This document shows, one piece after another, positions 32,629 to 40,611 of a stretch of 45,111 nt of DNA; position 1 is the first letter of the stretch, and each line of letters opens with the position of its first letter. Origin of the DNA: Myxococcota bacterium (GTDB lineage Bacteria; Myxococcota_A; UBA9042; DTJE01); the NCBI GenBank assembly GCA_017994695.1, contig JAGOKF010000025.1, positions 1 through 45,111 on the forward strand, in the 5' to 3' direction. The position numbers and the translations under genes are program-made. The notes under the pieces were generated by a model. That model saw only the letters and a program-made list of their open reading frames with translations. It was not told the origin of the DNA and did no database searches.

Positions 32629-34054
32629 ACTGAGCAACAAGGAACGCCTGGCCATCCCCCCGGTCCCGATGGAGGAGCAGCCCCCGGAGGTGCGGCGCCG
32701 CAACATCCGGGAGGTGCCCCTGGGCTACACCCCGGAACAGGCCATGGCCGAAGCGCGGCGGTGCCTGCTCTGCAAGAACCACCCCTGCGTCCAGGGGTGT
32801 CCCGTGTCGGTGGACATCCCGGGGTTCATCGAGGAGGTCGCCCAGGGGAGGTTCCACGATGCGGCCCGGCGCATCCTCCGGACCAACTGCCTGCCGGCCA
32901 TCTGCGGGAGGGTCTGCCCCCAGGAGGACCAGTGCCAGAAGGTCTGCATGGTGGCGAAGGCCCACAAGGACCCGGCCCGGGCGGTCCAGATCGGCAAGCT
33001 GGAGCGGTTCGTGGCCGACTGGGAACGGGAGCACCACCCGGATCCGGAACCGGTCACGGCGTCCCCGACGGGACACCGGGTGGCCATCGTCGGATCGGGT
33101 CCCGCGGGCCTGACCGCCGCCGGCGACCTGATCGCCCTGGGGCACGAGGTCACCCTCTTCGAGGCCCTCCATCGCCCCGGCGGGGTGCTGGTGTACGGAA
33201 TCCCCGAGTTCCGGCTGCCCAAGGCCATCGTGGACCAGGAGGTGCAGAACCTGGTCCGCCGGGGAGTCCGGCTGGAGTGCAACGTCGCCGTGGGCAAGAG
33301 CGTGTCCATCCCGGACCTCTTCCGGGAGGGGTACGAGGCGATCTTCGTGGCCACCGGCGCGGGGCTCCCGATGTTCAAGAAGATCCCCGGGGAGAATTTC
33401 CTGGGGGTGTACTCGGCCAACGAGTACCTGACCCGGGCCAACCTGATGAACGCCTACGGCTTCCCGGAGACCAGCCCCACGCCGATCCTCCGGGGCCGGA
33501 ACGTCGTGACCTTCGGGGGCGGCAATGTGGCGATGGATGCCGCCCGGACGGCCCTGCGCCTGGGGGCCGAGACCTCCACGATCCTCTACCGGCGGTCCGA
33601 GGTGGAGATGCCGGCCCGGATCGAGGAGATCCACCACGCCCGGGAGGAGGGCGTGGAGTTCCGACTGCTGCAGGACGCCATCGAGATCCTGGGGGACGAC
33701 CAGGGCTGGGTCCGGGCGGTGCGGTGCCTCCGGATGGAACTGGGGGAGCCGGACCAGAGCGGCCGCCGGCGACCGGTGCCGATCCGGGGGAGCGAGTTCG
33801 AGATTCCCGCCGACGTGGTGGTGGTCGCCATCGGCAACGGCCCGAATCCCCTCGTCCCGCAATCGACCCCCGACATCCAGGTGAACCGCTGGGGGAACAT
33901 CCTCGCGGACCCGGCCACGGGCAAGACGTCGATGCAGGGGGTCTGGGCCGGCGGGGACATCGTCCTCGGGGCCGCCACCGTGATCCTGGCCATGGGAGAG
34001 GGGCGCAAGGCCGCGCGGTCCATCGACGAATACCTCCGGACCGGCGTCTGGTGA
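32621..34054 (+). CDS. nfnB: NADPH-dependent GltD-like oxidoreductase (NfnB / gltA-type)
   Basis: 477 residues, the length of the family. N-terminal iron-sulfur region: [22 protein letters not shown] and [21 protein letters not shown], providing two [4Fe-4S] sites. Then an FAD Rossmann motif [35 protein letters not shown], a second nucleotide-binding site [18 protein letters not shown], and the closing [26 protein letters not shown]. With the preceding subunit it would form a transhydrogenase linking NADH, NADPH and ferredoxin pools in the cytoplasm. The ATG overlaps the first gene, as usual for this pair. Confidence 0.88.
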   Translation: MAELSNKERLAIPPVPMEEQPPEVRRRNIREVPLGYTPEQAMAEARRCLLCKNHPCVQGCPVSVDIPGFIEEVAQGRFHDAARRILRTNCLPAICGRVCPQEDQCQKVCMVAKAHKDPARAVQIGKLERFVADWEREHHPDPEPVTASPTGHRVAIVGSGPAGLTAAGDLIALGHEVTLFEALHRPGGVLVYGIPEFRLPKAIVDQEVQNLVRRGVRLECNVAVGKSVSIPDLFREGYEAIFVATGAGLPMFKKIPGENFLGVYSANEYLTRANLMNAYGFPETSPTPILRGRNVVTFGGGNVAMDAARTALRLGAETSTILYRRSEVEMPARIEEIHHAREEGVEFRLLQDAIEILGDDQGWVRAVRCLRMELGEPDQSGRRRPVPIRGSEFEIPADVVVVAIGNGPNPLVPQSTPDIQVNRWGNILADPATGKTSMQGVWAGGDIVLGAATVILAMGEGRKAARSIDEYLRTGVW

Positions 34055-34079
34055 GGGGGCCTTCCCCCGGGAGGCGGCG

Positions 34080-34943
34080 GTGGAATTCCTGGGAGGACTG
34101 GCGGTCCTGGTCCTGGGCCTCGGCGGGGTCCTGGCGGGCCTGCGGTCCCGGCCGCTGCGCCGCCTGCTGCTGGTCGCCGCGGTGGTCATCCAGGCGGCCA
34201 TCCTGCTGAGCCTCGGCCTCGACTGGGGCTACTCCTGGGTCGAGGAGTCCCCCATCCACATGGGCCTCCAGCAGAACGTCTGGATCCTGACCCCGGGGCT
34301 GCTGGCCCTGCTGGTGCTGGTCGGAATCGGCCGCTGGGGCAACGCCTTCGTCCCCTACGGGGCCGCGATGGCCCTGGTCCAGGGACTGTCCTTCATCCCG
34401 ATGCTGCTCCAGGTGGAGCGGAACACCTCGATGTCCTTCCTGGCCCTCGCACCGGTGCTGGACCTGTTCGGGGTGCTGCTGGCGGCCTTCTGGCTGATCC
34501 CGGCCGCCTGCGAGGTGATTCCCCCGCCCGGGTCCCACTGGCACCGGGTCGCCTTTGGCCGCCGGGGTCCGTGGATCCGGGCCATCGAAGACCTGGCGTC
34601 GGCCGGCCTGGAGGTGTGCCCGCCGGCCACGGTGCTGGAGTCGGGGGAGGCCCGGGGCGTCCTGGACGGGGCGGAGATCCGGGTTTCGTCGCGGCCCGTC
34701 CTCTGGCCTCCCGGGTACGGGATCCAGGTCCGGATCCGGGGAATCCCGTCCGGTCCGCCGCCGTCCCTGCCCGGGATCGCGCCCTTCGAGCGGGTCGTCC
34801 GCCGGGGAGATGACCTGATCTACGAGGGACGATCCCCCGACGGGTCCGGCGGGGGCGCCGACCGGCTTCGAACCTTCCTGGAGACCTCCCTGGGCCGTCC
34901 CGCGGACTTGGGTGCTGGGAACCCGTCCAGCACTCTGGCATGA
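34080..34943 (+). CDS. Membrane protein of unknown function
   Basis: 287 residues from a GTG at 34080 preceded by GGGAGGCGGC. Five hydrophobic segments are visible in the first 150 residues (about 3-21, 29-47, 67-85, 90-110, 118-145). A cytoplasmic domain of about 135 residues follows, with strands around GAEIRVSSRPVLWPPGYGIQVRIRG. I do not recognise a family. It begins 25 bases after the NfnB-like gene and is probably in the same transcript, so a link to redox metabolism is possible but unproven. Its end overlaps the predicted promoter of the M20 gene. Confidence 0.6.
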   Translation: MEFLGGLAVLVLGLGGVLAGLRSRPLRRLLLVAAVVIQAAILLSLGLDWGYSWVEESPIHMGLQQNVWILTPGLLALLVLVGIGRWGNAFVPYGAAMALVQGLSFIPMLLQVERNTSMSFLALAPVLDLFGVLLAAFWLIPAACEVIPPPGSHWHRVAFGRRGPWIRAIEDLASAGLEVCPPATVLESGEARGVLDGAEIRVSSRPVLWPPGYGIQVRIRGIPSGPPPSLPGIAPFERVVRRGDDLIYEGRSPDGSGGGADRLRTFLETSLGRPADLGAGNPSSTLA

Positions 34944-34944
34944 T
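34939..34944 (+). promoter_or_regulatory. Possible extended -10 box before the M20 hydrolase
   Basis: TGG-CATGAT gives an extended -10 (CATGAT at 34939-34944) with only a weak -35. Start near 34951 would exclude the ATG-like frame extension to 34912 and support the ATG at 34978. Confidence 0.35.
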
Positions 34945-34977
34945 CGTCTGCGGTTCCCGACGAGAGCGGCACCTCCG

Positions 34978-36270
34978 ATGGCCTGGGGATCCCGAAGGCG
35001 CGCCCGGTCCCGGTCCCCGCTGGATGCGGCGGACGGCCTGCTGGAGGGATCCGGGGACCTGGCGGTGGAGTTGCAAGGGGAACTGGTGCGACGCAACGCC
35101 GTCGCCCCGGAACTCGGCGGACCCGGCGAGGCGGCGAAGGCCGATTTCCTGCAGCAGTGGATCGAGGGGGAGAGCCTGGGGCCGGTGATCCGGGTCTCGG
35201 GGGCCGCCGGCGGGGTCGAGCGCCCGAACCTGCTGGTCCGGAGGCCCGGCGCCGCGACCGATCGCTGCCTCTGGTTCCTCTGCCACCTGGACGTCGTTCC
35301 CCCGGGCGACCTCGATGCGTGGCGCAGCGACCCCTTCCGGCTGCGCCGGGAGGGGGACAAGCTGGTGGGGCGGGGGGTCGAGGACAACCACCAGGGCATC
35401 GTCGCGGTGTTGCTGGCCCTCCGGGCCCTGATCCGGGCGGGGCTCGACCTGCCCCGGGCCGTGGGCCTGGCCCTGGTGGCCGACGAGGAGACCGGAGGCC
35501 CCTTCGGGCTGGATCTCGTGATGAAGCAGCACCCGATCCCCTTCGGGCCCGGCGATGCCTTCGTGCTGCCCGACGCGGGGGACGAGGAGGGGGGCGTGAT
35601 CGGGGTGGCCGAGAAGGGGGTCCTGGGGGTGCGCCTCCGGGTCCTGGGCCACGGGGCGTCGGCGGCCGTCCCGATCACCGGGCGGAACGCCCTGGCCGCT
35701 GGGGCCCATCTGGCCGTGGCTCTGGAGGTCCTGGCGCACCGGTTCCCGGATCGGGATGCCCTGTTCCTGCCGTCCCAGTGCACCTTCGAGCCGACTCGGC
35801 ATCTGGAGTCCCCGGGAGACATCCACACCGTTCCGGGGGAGGACGTCTTTCACCTCGATGTCCGGGTGGTTCCCTCGGTGCGACTGGACGACGTGCTGGC
35901 GGCGATCCGGGAGATCGCCACCGAGGTCGGCCGGACCCGCCGGGTGGCCATCCAGGTCGATCCCCTGGTCCGGGAGGACCCGGCACCGGCCACGCCCTCG
36001 GGGCATCCCCTGGTGCGGCACCTGGCCCGGGCCATCCGGCAGGTGTACGGCGTGGAGGCCCGGCCCCGGGGCATCGGGGGAGGGACGCTCGCCGCCCGGA
36101 TCCGGCGCGGAGGGTGGCCCGCGGTGGTCTGGGCCCGGCAGGACGGCACCGCCCACCAGCCCAACGAGTACTGCTGGCTGCCGAACATCCTGGGCGATGC
36201 CCGGGTGCTGTTGCGGTTGATGGCCGAGGGGGACGGGGATCCCGAGGGGTCCGTTCCGGCAGGAGCGTAG
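34978..36270 (+). CDS. M20-family metallo-hydrolase (ArgE/DapE/ACY1 type)
   Basis: 430 residues. The two-metal site of M20 amidohydrolases is visible: HLDVVPPGD (His-x-Asp), GRGVEDNHQG (bridging Asp), ADEETGG (catalytic Glu and metal Glu), LPDAGDEEGG (Asp) and AHQPNEYC (last His). A dimerisation domain lies between. Members cleave N-acyl amino acids, succinyl-diaminopimelate or dipeptides; nothing here fixes the substrate. The frame extends back to 34912, but I chose the ATG at 34978, which follows the putative -10; the ribosome site (GAGAG) is weak. The M24 peptidase gene starts 14 bases after its stop, so the two probably form a peptide or amino-acid catabolic unit. Confidence 0.85.
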   Translation: MAWGSRRRARSRSPLDAADGLLEGSGDLAVELQGELVRRNAVAPELGGPGEAAKADFLQQWIEGESLGPVIRVSGAAGGVERPNLLVRRPGAATDRCLWFLCHLDVVPPGDLDAWRSDPFRLRREGDKLVGRGVEDNHQGIVAVLLALRALIRAGLDLPRAVGLALVADEETGGPFGLDLVMKQHPIPFGPGDAFVLPDAGDEEGGVIGVAEKGVLGVRLRVLGHGASAAVPITGRNALAAGAHLAVALEVLAHRFPDRDALFLPSQCTFEPTRHLESPGDIHTVPGEDVFHLDVRVVPSVRLDDVLAAIREIATEVGRTRRVAIQVDPLVREDPAPATPSGHPLVRHLARAIRQVYGVEARPRGIGGGTLAARIRRGGWPAVVWARQDGTAHQPNEYCWLPNILGDARVLLRLMAEGDGDPEGSVPAGA

Positions 36271-36284
36271 CGAGGGAGGGTTCG

Positions 36285-37460
36285 ATGGACCTGGAGAGGC
36301 TGCAGGAGGCGGTTCGGGAAGCGGGGTTCGACGGGTGGCTGTTCTGCGACTTTCACAACCGGGATGCCCTGGCCTACCGCATCCTGGGAATGGACGGCGG
36401 GAAGTTCACCTCCCGGCGCTGGTTCTACTGGGTCCCGGCCCGGGGGGAGCCGGTCCGGCTGGTGAGCCGGGTCGAGCCGTCCCGCCTGGACGGGCTGCCC
36501 GGGGACAAGCGGTTCTACCTGGCCTTCGAGGAACTGAAGGGGATCCTGGCGGACCTCCTGGGAGGCCGGCGGGTCGCGATGCAGTGGTCGCCGGACCACG
36601 CGATTCCCTACGTCAGCACCGTGGACGGCGGCCTGGTGGACCTGGTGCGGTCGGCGGGGGCCGAGGTGGTCTCGTCGGCGGACCTGGTGCAGGTCTTCGA
36701 GGCGGTGCTGGACGAGGTGGGCTACCGGAGCCATCTCTCGGCCGGGGAGCGGGTGCACCGGGTGAAGGACGAGGCCTTCCAGCGGATCCGGGAGTCCCTG
36801 GCGGGCGGCGATCCCGTCACGGAATACGACGTGCAGTGCTTCATCGTGCAGCGGTTCGAGGACCTGGGGCTGACCTGCGAGGGGGAGCGGCCCATCGTCG
36901 GGGTCAACGACCACCCGGCCGATCCCCACTTTGAGCCGACCCCGGAAAACGCCCGGGTGATCCGGCCGGGGGACACGGTGCTGGTGGACCTCTGGGCCCG
37001 GGACCGGGCCCCCGGGAGCATCTGGCACGACATCACCTGGTGCGGATTCGCCGGGGACCGGCCCCCGGAGGAGTACGTCCGGATCTTCGACGTGGTGCGC
37101 CGGGCCCGGGACGCCTGCGTCGAGTTCATCCGGGACCGCCTGGCCCGCGGCCGGGAATGCCGGGGCTGGGAGGCCGACGAGGCCTGCCGGTCCGTGGTCC
37201 GGGAGGCGGGCTACGGGGACTTCTTCATCCACCGGACGGGGCATTCCATCGGCACCGCGGTGCACGGCAACGGGGTGAACCTGGACGGCCTGGAGACCCG
37301 GGACCTCCGCCGGCTGGTTCCGGGCATCTGCTTCAGCGTCGAGCCGGGGATCTACCTGCCGGGCCGCATGGCGGTCCGGACGGAGGTGGACGTCTTCATC
37401 CGCCTGGACGGGCAGGTGGAGGTCACCGGTCCGGCCCAGCAGGAACTGCTGCTGCTGTGA
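36285..37460 (+). CDS. M24-family Xaa-Pro dipeptidase/aminopeptidase-like protein
   Basis: 391 residues with an N-terminal creatinase-like domain and a C-terminal pita-bread domain. Metal ligands are seen at LVDLWARD (Asp), SIWHDIT (Asp), the TGHSIG His, EPGIY (Glu) and RTEVDVF (Glu). It probably removes residues next to proline or splits Xaa-Pro dipeptides in the cytoplasm. ATG at 36285 is preceded by GGGAGGG. It is co-directional with and 14 bases from the M20 hydrolase. It ends 24 bases from the convergent mannosyltransferase gene. Confidence 0.88.
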   Translation: MDLERLQEAVREAGFDGWLFCDFHNRDALAYRILGMDGGKFTSRRWFYWVPARGEPVRLVSRVEPSRLDGLPGDKRFYLAFEELKGILADLLGGRRVAMQWSPDHAIPYVSTVDGGLVDLVRSAGAEVVSSADLVQVFEAVLDEVGYRSHLSAGERVHRVKDEAFQRIRESLAGGDPVTEYDVQCFIVQRFEDLGLTCEGERPIVGVNDHPADPHFEPTPENARVIRPGDTVLVDLWARDRAPGSIWHDITWCGFAGDRPPEEYVRIFDVVRRARDACVEFIRDRLARGRECRGWEADEACRSVVREAGYGDFFIHRTGHSIGTAVHGNGVNLDGLETRDLRRLVPGICFSVEPGIYLPGRMAVRTEVDVFIRLDGQVEVTGPAQQELLLL

Positions 37461-37484
37461 CCGTTCGAGAGGACGGGGGAGGCG

Positions 37485-38204
37485 TCAGCCCTCGGAGGAT
37501 TCCCGGACCCAGCGCCGGAGACGCCAGGGCATCTTCAGGGACTCCCAGAAGATCCCCCCGGCCAGTTTGGACTGCCCTCGGACCCGGTCCGGGAAGGTGA
37601 TGGGCACCTCGACGATGCGCTTGCCTGCCCGGTGGGCCCGGTAGTTCATCTCCATCTGGAAAGCGTAGCCGGTGGCCCGGACCTTCCGGACGTCGATGTC
37701 CAGCAGCGTCTGGCGCCGCCAGGCCTTGAACCCCCCCGTCAGGTCCCGGACCTTCATGCCCAGGATGGTCCGGGCATACAGGTTGCCCCCCTGGCTCAGG
37801 AACCGCCGCCGGAAGGGCCACGACTCGGTCTCGCCTCCCTTCACGTACCGGCTTCCGATCACGAGGTCCGCGTGGTCCAGGGCCGCCAGCAGGGAAGGCA
37901 GTTGCGCCGGCTGGTGACTGAAGTCGCAGTCCATCTGCACGATCACCTCGAACCCCCGGTCCAGGCACCAGGAGAAGCCGGCCACGTAGGCCCGCCCGAG
38001 CCCCTCCTTGCCGGCCCGGGCCAGCAGGTGGATGGCGGGGTCCTGACCGGCCATGCGCTCCACCAGGGCTCCGGTGCCGTCGGGGCTGTGGTCGTCCACC
38101 ACCAGGACCTCGGCCTCGGGGAGGACCCGCCGGACCTCCGGGACCAGCAGGGGGACGTTCTCCGCCTCGTTGTAGGTCGGGATCACGACGATTGTCCGTT
38201 CCAT
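37485..38204 (-). CDS. Polyprenol monophosphomannose synthase (DPM1-like glycosyltransferase family 2)
   Basis: 239 residues, the soluble DPM1 length, without the C-terminal membrane segments of other forms. GT-A fold motifs: VVIPTYNEAENV at the N-terminus, VVDDHSPDGTG, the QMDCDFSHQP metal site, VIGSRYVKGG, RDLTGGFKAWRR and ATGYAFQMEM. It transfers mannose from GDP-mannose to a polyprenyl phosphate at the inner face of the membrane. The gene lies 83 bases downstream of a GT87-type membrane mannosyltransferase on the same strand, a sensible donor/acceptor pair. ATG at 38204 has GGGAGGA upstream. A CACAAT -10-like box at 38241-38236 may allow separate transcription. Confidence 0.88.
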   Translation of the reverse strand: MERTIVVIPTYNEAENVPLLVPEVRRVLPEAEVLVVDDHSPDGTGALVERMAGQDPAIHLLARAGKEGLGRAYVAGFSWCLDRGFEVIVQMDCDFSHQPAQLPSLLAALDHADLVIGSRYVKGGETESWPFRRRFLSQGGNLYARTILGMKVRDLTGGFKAWRRQTLLDIDVRKVRATGYAFQMEMNYRAHRAGKRIVEVPITFPDRVRGQSKLAGGIFWESLKMPWRLRRWVRESSEG

Positions 38205-38287
38205 CGGGAAGTCCTCCCGCCAGCAGTTCAGCGGCATTGTGCCACATCTCGGGGGCGCCGGATCGGCCGGTTCCGCGGCGATCCCCG

Positions 38288-39436
38288 TCACGGTGTCGCG
38301 GTCGGCCCTTCCCGGCGTCGCAGCGCCAGCAACCCCGCCGCGAAGGGTACCGCCGACGGGACCAGGGCCAGGAAGGGGAAATCGGGGGTCCAGAAGAGGG
38401 CCGGAAAGGCCGGGACCCCGGCGACCAGCCCCGCGAGACCCCAGTGGGTCGCCGTCGCGGCGGGGCCGCTCCCCGTGACGTAGGAACGTTCGATCCCGCG
38501 CCGGACCATCAGCATCCCGGCCAGGAAGACCTGGGGGAAGGACATCGTCCAGGCGATGGGGGCGCAGGCATGGACGAGCGTCCCCAGCAGCGCCCATTCC
38601 GGGAGGAACCCGTCCCGGGAACCGTCCCGGTGTTGCCAGCCCAGCAGCATGGCGGCCAGGAATCCCGCTCCCATCGCCGGCCAGGGGGAAGGCGGCGTGC
38701 CGCCGAGGGTCCACCAGGCCAGGGAGACCAGGGAGAAGTTGCGGACCTCCCGGGCATGGAGGTCCACCTGTCCCGCCGAGACGCGCAGGAACTCCTCCGA
38801 ATGGGGCAGCAGCAGGCTCCCGGCGGCCACCAGGAGGCCCGCCGCGGCAGCCCGGGCCAGCAAGGCGTCCCGGCGTCGCAGGGCCGATGCCGCCAGGAAG
38901 ACCAGGTAGAGTCCCGGCATGGTCTTCAGCATCGTCGCGGCCCCCAGCAGCAGTCCTCCCGCCACCGGGAAGCGCCGGATGCATGGGAGGGCCAACAGGG
39001 GCAGCCAGGCGACCCAGATCGCGACGTTCCCGGTGCCGATGGACCCGAGCGTCACCGGCGAGAACAGCCAGAAGGCGGACAGCAGGCCCAGGGGATGGCG
39101 TCCCAGGCCCGCCGCCAGGGGCAGGGTCACGGCCAGGCCCAGGGCCGCCAGGGTGTTCAGCCCGAAGGCGGCCCGGGCCCGATGCAGCGGCGGCAGATCC
39201 GGAAGCAGGGAGAGGACGAGGGCCAGTCCCGGGGGATAGAGATAGCAGCGCTCTCCTTCCTGGTAGGGGCTCCGGCCCTCCCGGATCGCCCGGGCCGCCT
39301 CGGCATAGCACTGGGTGTCGTTGTCCACCTGGGGCCGGACGGCCGGTTCCACCCTCCAGGTCCACCAGGCGATCGCCAGGGCGGCCCAGGCGCCGATCCA
39401 TACCGGGACGCTCAGCGGACGGGCCAGGGCATTCAT
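38288..39436 (-). CDS. GT87-like (DUF2029) membrane glycosyltransferase
   Basis: 382 residues with about ten hydrophobic segments. GT-C-type features are the acidic first periplasmic loop (QVDNDTQCYAEAARAIREGRSPY) and LYPPGLALVL, both typical of GT87 polyprenyl-phosphate-mannose-dependent mannosyltransferases. It would add mannose to a glycan or lipid on the periplasmic face. ATG at 39436 is supported by GGAGG 9 bases upstream and starts the first membrane segment; the long upstream in-frame extension is Arg-rich and unlikely to be translated. Pairing with the DPM1-like gene downstream supports the function. Confidence 0.8.
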   Translation of the reverse strand: MNALARPLSVPVWIGAWAALAIAWWTWRVEPAVRPQVDNDTQCYAEAARAIREGRSPYQEGERCYLYPPGLALVLSLLPDLPPLHRARAAFGLNTLAALGLAVTLPLAAGLGRHPLGLLSAFWLFSPVTLGSIGTGNVAIWVAWLPLLALPCIRRFPVAGGLLLGAATMLKTMPGLYLVFLAASALRRRDALLARAAAAGLLVAAGSLLLPHSEEFLRVSAGQVDLHAREVRNFSLVSLAWWTLGGTPPSPWPAMGAGFLAAMLLGWQHRDGSRDGFLPEWALLGTLVHACAPIAWTMSFPQVFLAGMLMVRRGIERSYVTGSGPAATATHWGLAGLVAGVPAFPALFWTPDFPFLALVPSAVPFAAGLLALRRREGPTATP

Positions 39437-39596
39437 CCGGCGAGGCCTCCATTCCGGGTCCCGATGATGCCACGGAATCCGGGGCATCCGGCAGGCCGGA
39501 ATGCGGTCGCGGCGACGGGATGCCGGGACGGCGGCGGGCATTCCGGAACGGGGGCTCCCCGCCGGGACCAGGCGCCGAGCCTTCCCGGCGACTTTC

Positions 39597-39625
39597 TTGA
39601 CAGGGAGGGGGCCTCGCCCTAGGCT
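39597..39625 (+). promoter_or_regulatory. Promoter of the outer-membrane protein gene
   Basis: Consensus TTGACA (39597-39602), 17-base spacer, TAGGCT (39620-39625); leader about 13 bases to the ATG at 39645, which is preceded by GGGGAGG. Confidence 0.7.
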
Positions 39626-39644
39626 CCCGGCAGGGGAGGCCTCC

Positions 39645-40562
39645 ATGGCGGCGAGTCGTCGGGTCCTGGTGCTGGCCATCCTGCTGGCGGCGGCCCTTCC
39701 GGCCCGGGCCCGGGAGGACGGGGCTCCGGCCCGGGCCCTCGGGATGTCCGACGCCGTGCGGTCCCTGGGTTTCGGCACCGCCGGCCTATACTTCAATCCG
39801 GCCGCGATGTCCCAGGTGATGTCCTATTCCATCGACATCGGGTACGGCTGGCGGTCCTGGGGCGGGGCCCACAACGCCCACCTGTCCTTCGTGGACAGCA
39901 AGACGAACCCCGACGTCGCCGGGGGTGCCGGGTACACCTATGCCCACCGCAGGAAGGGGGACTTCACCACCCAGACCCACGACCTTCGGTTCGGGGTCAG
40001 TTCGGTGGTCCGGGGGAAGGGCATCCTCTTCTGCTATGGCGGGGGCTTCCGCTACATGAAGGTCGAGCGCAACGGCCCCGGGACCACCTACGACATGAAC
40101 AAGTGGGCCCCAACGCTGGATCTGGGAGTGCTGCTGGGGGTCAACGACCTGATCTTCATCGGCATCTCGGCCCAGAACATCCTGAAGATGCCGGTGGCGA
40201 AGGCCCCCCAGGCCCAGGACCGGATCTTCTTCGGCCCCCGGACCGTGGGGATCGGCGTCGGACTGCAGTATTCCATCCTCCACTGGGGGGTGGACGTGGA
40301 CATCGACCTCCAGAGCAAGGGGGACAACAAGGCCACCGTCAGCCCCATGACCGGCCTGGAGGTCGTGCTGGCCCAGACGATCGCCCTGCGGGTCGGGTTC
40401 CACTGGGACCGGGTCAGCAACCTGGCCCACGACCAGTACCGCATCTCGGGGGGCCTGGGCTACATCAGCCGGTACGTCGGGGTGGACGTGGGCTATTCCC
40501 ACGACGTGAAGCATGCCTCGGATTACGTCGTCGAGTCCTCCATCCGGGTCTTCTTGCCCTGA
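39645..40562 (+). CDS. Outer-membrane beta-barrel protein, FadL/PorV/TraF-like
   Basis: 305 residues with signal peptide MAASRRVLVLAILLAAALPARA. After it comes RALGMSDAVRSLGFGTAGLYFNPAAMSQ, the hallmark of FadL/PorV/TraF-like barrels, in which a small N-terminal segment with an NPA motif precedes the strands. Alternating hydrophobic strands run to a C-terminus ending VVESSIRVFLP with a near-terminal aromatic residue, as expected for barrel insertion. Substrate or cargo unknown; a hydrophobic-compound channel or an assembly scaffold is possible. Codon use does not differ from its neighbours. A consensus promoter precedes it, suggesting high expression. Confidence 0.75.
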   Translation: MAASRRVLVLAILLAAALPARAREDGAPARALGMSDAVRSLGFGTAGLYFNPAAMSQVMSYSIDIGYGWRSWGGAHNAHLSFVDSKTNPDVAGGAGYTYAHRRKGDFTTQTHDLRFGVSSVVRGKGILFCYGGGFRYMKVERNGPGTTYDMNKWAPTLDLGVLLGVNDLIFIGISAQNILKMPVAKAPQAQDRIFFGPRTVGIGVGLQYSILHWGVDVDIDLQSKGDNKATVSPMTGLEVVLAQTIALRVGFHWDRVSNLAHDQYRISGGLGYISRYVGVDVGYSHDVKHASDYVVESSIRVFLP

Positions 40563-40583
40563 CGGTCCGGTTTGTCTTACAGT
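40554..40583 (+). promoter_or_regulatory. Promoter of the Kazal lipoprotein-importer operon
   Basis: TTGCCC (40554-40559), 18-base spacer, TACAGT (40578-40583); start near 40590, leader about 22 bases. The -35 overlaps the end of the outer-membrane protein gene. Confidence 0.5.
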
Positions 40584-40611
40584 ACTTTCGTTCGTCTGGC
40601 TGGAGGATCCG

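Noticed and set aside
28423-32706. Very long minus-strand open frame (about 1400 codons) running past ribBA opposite the PpiD-like and NfnA-like genes
   Set aside because: Only its last 403 codons (ribBA) show family motifs. The rest is the antisense shadow of recognisable plus-strand genes and has the Pro/His/Gly/Arg-rich composition of shadow frames in high-GC DNA.
39436-39796. 120-residue N-terminal extension of the GT87-like protein
   Set aside because: Arg/Pro-rich sequence without a function and opposite the plus-strand promoter. The ATG at 39436 has a GGAGG site and leads directly into the first membrane segment.
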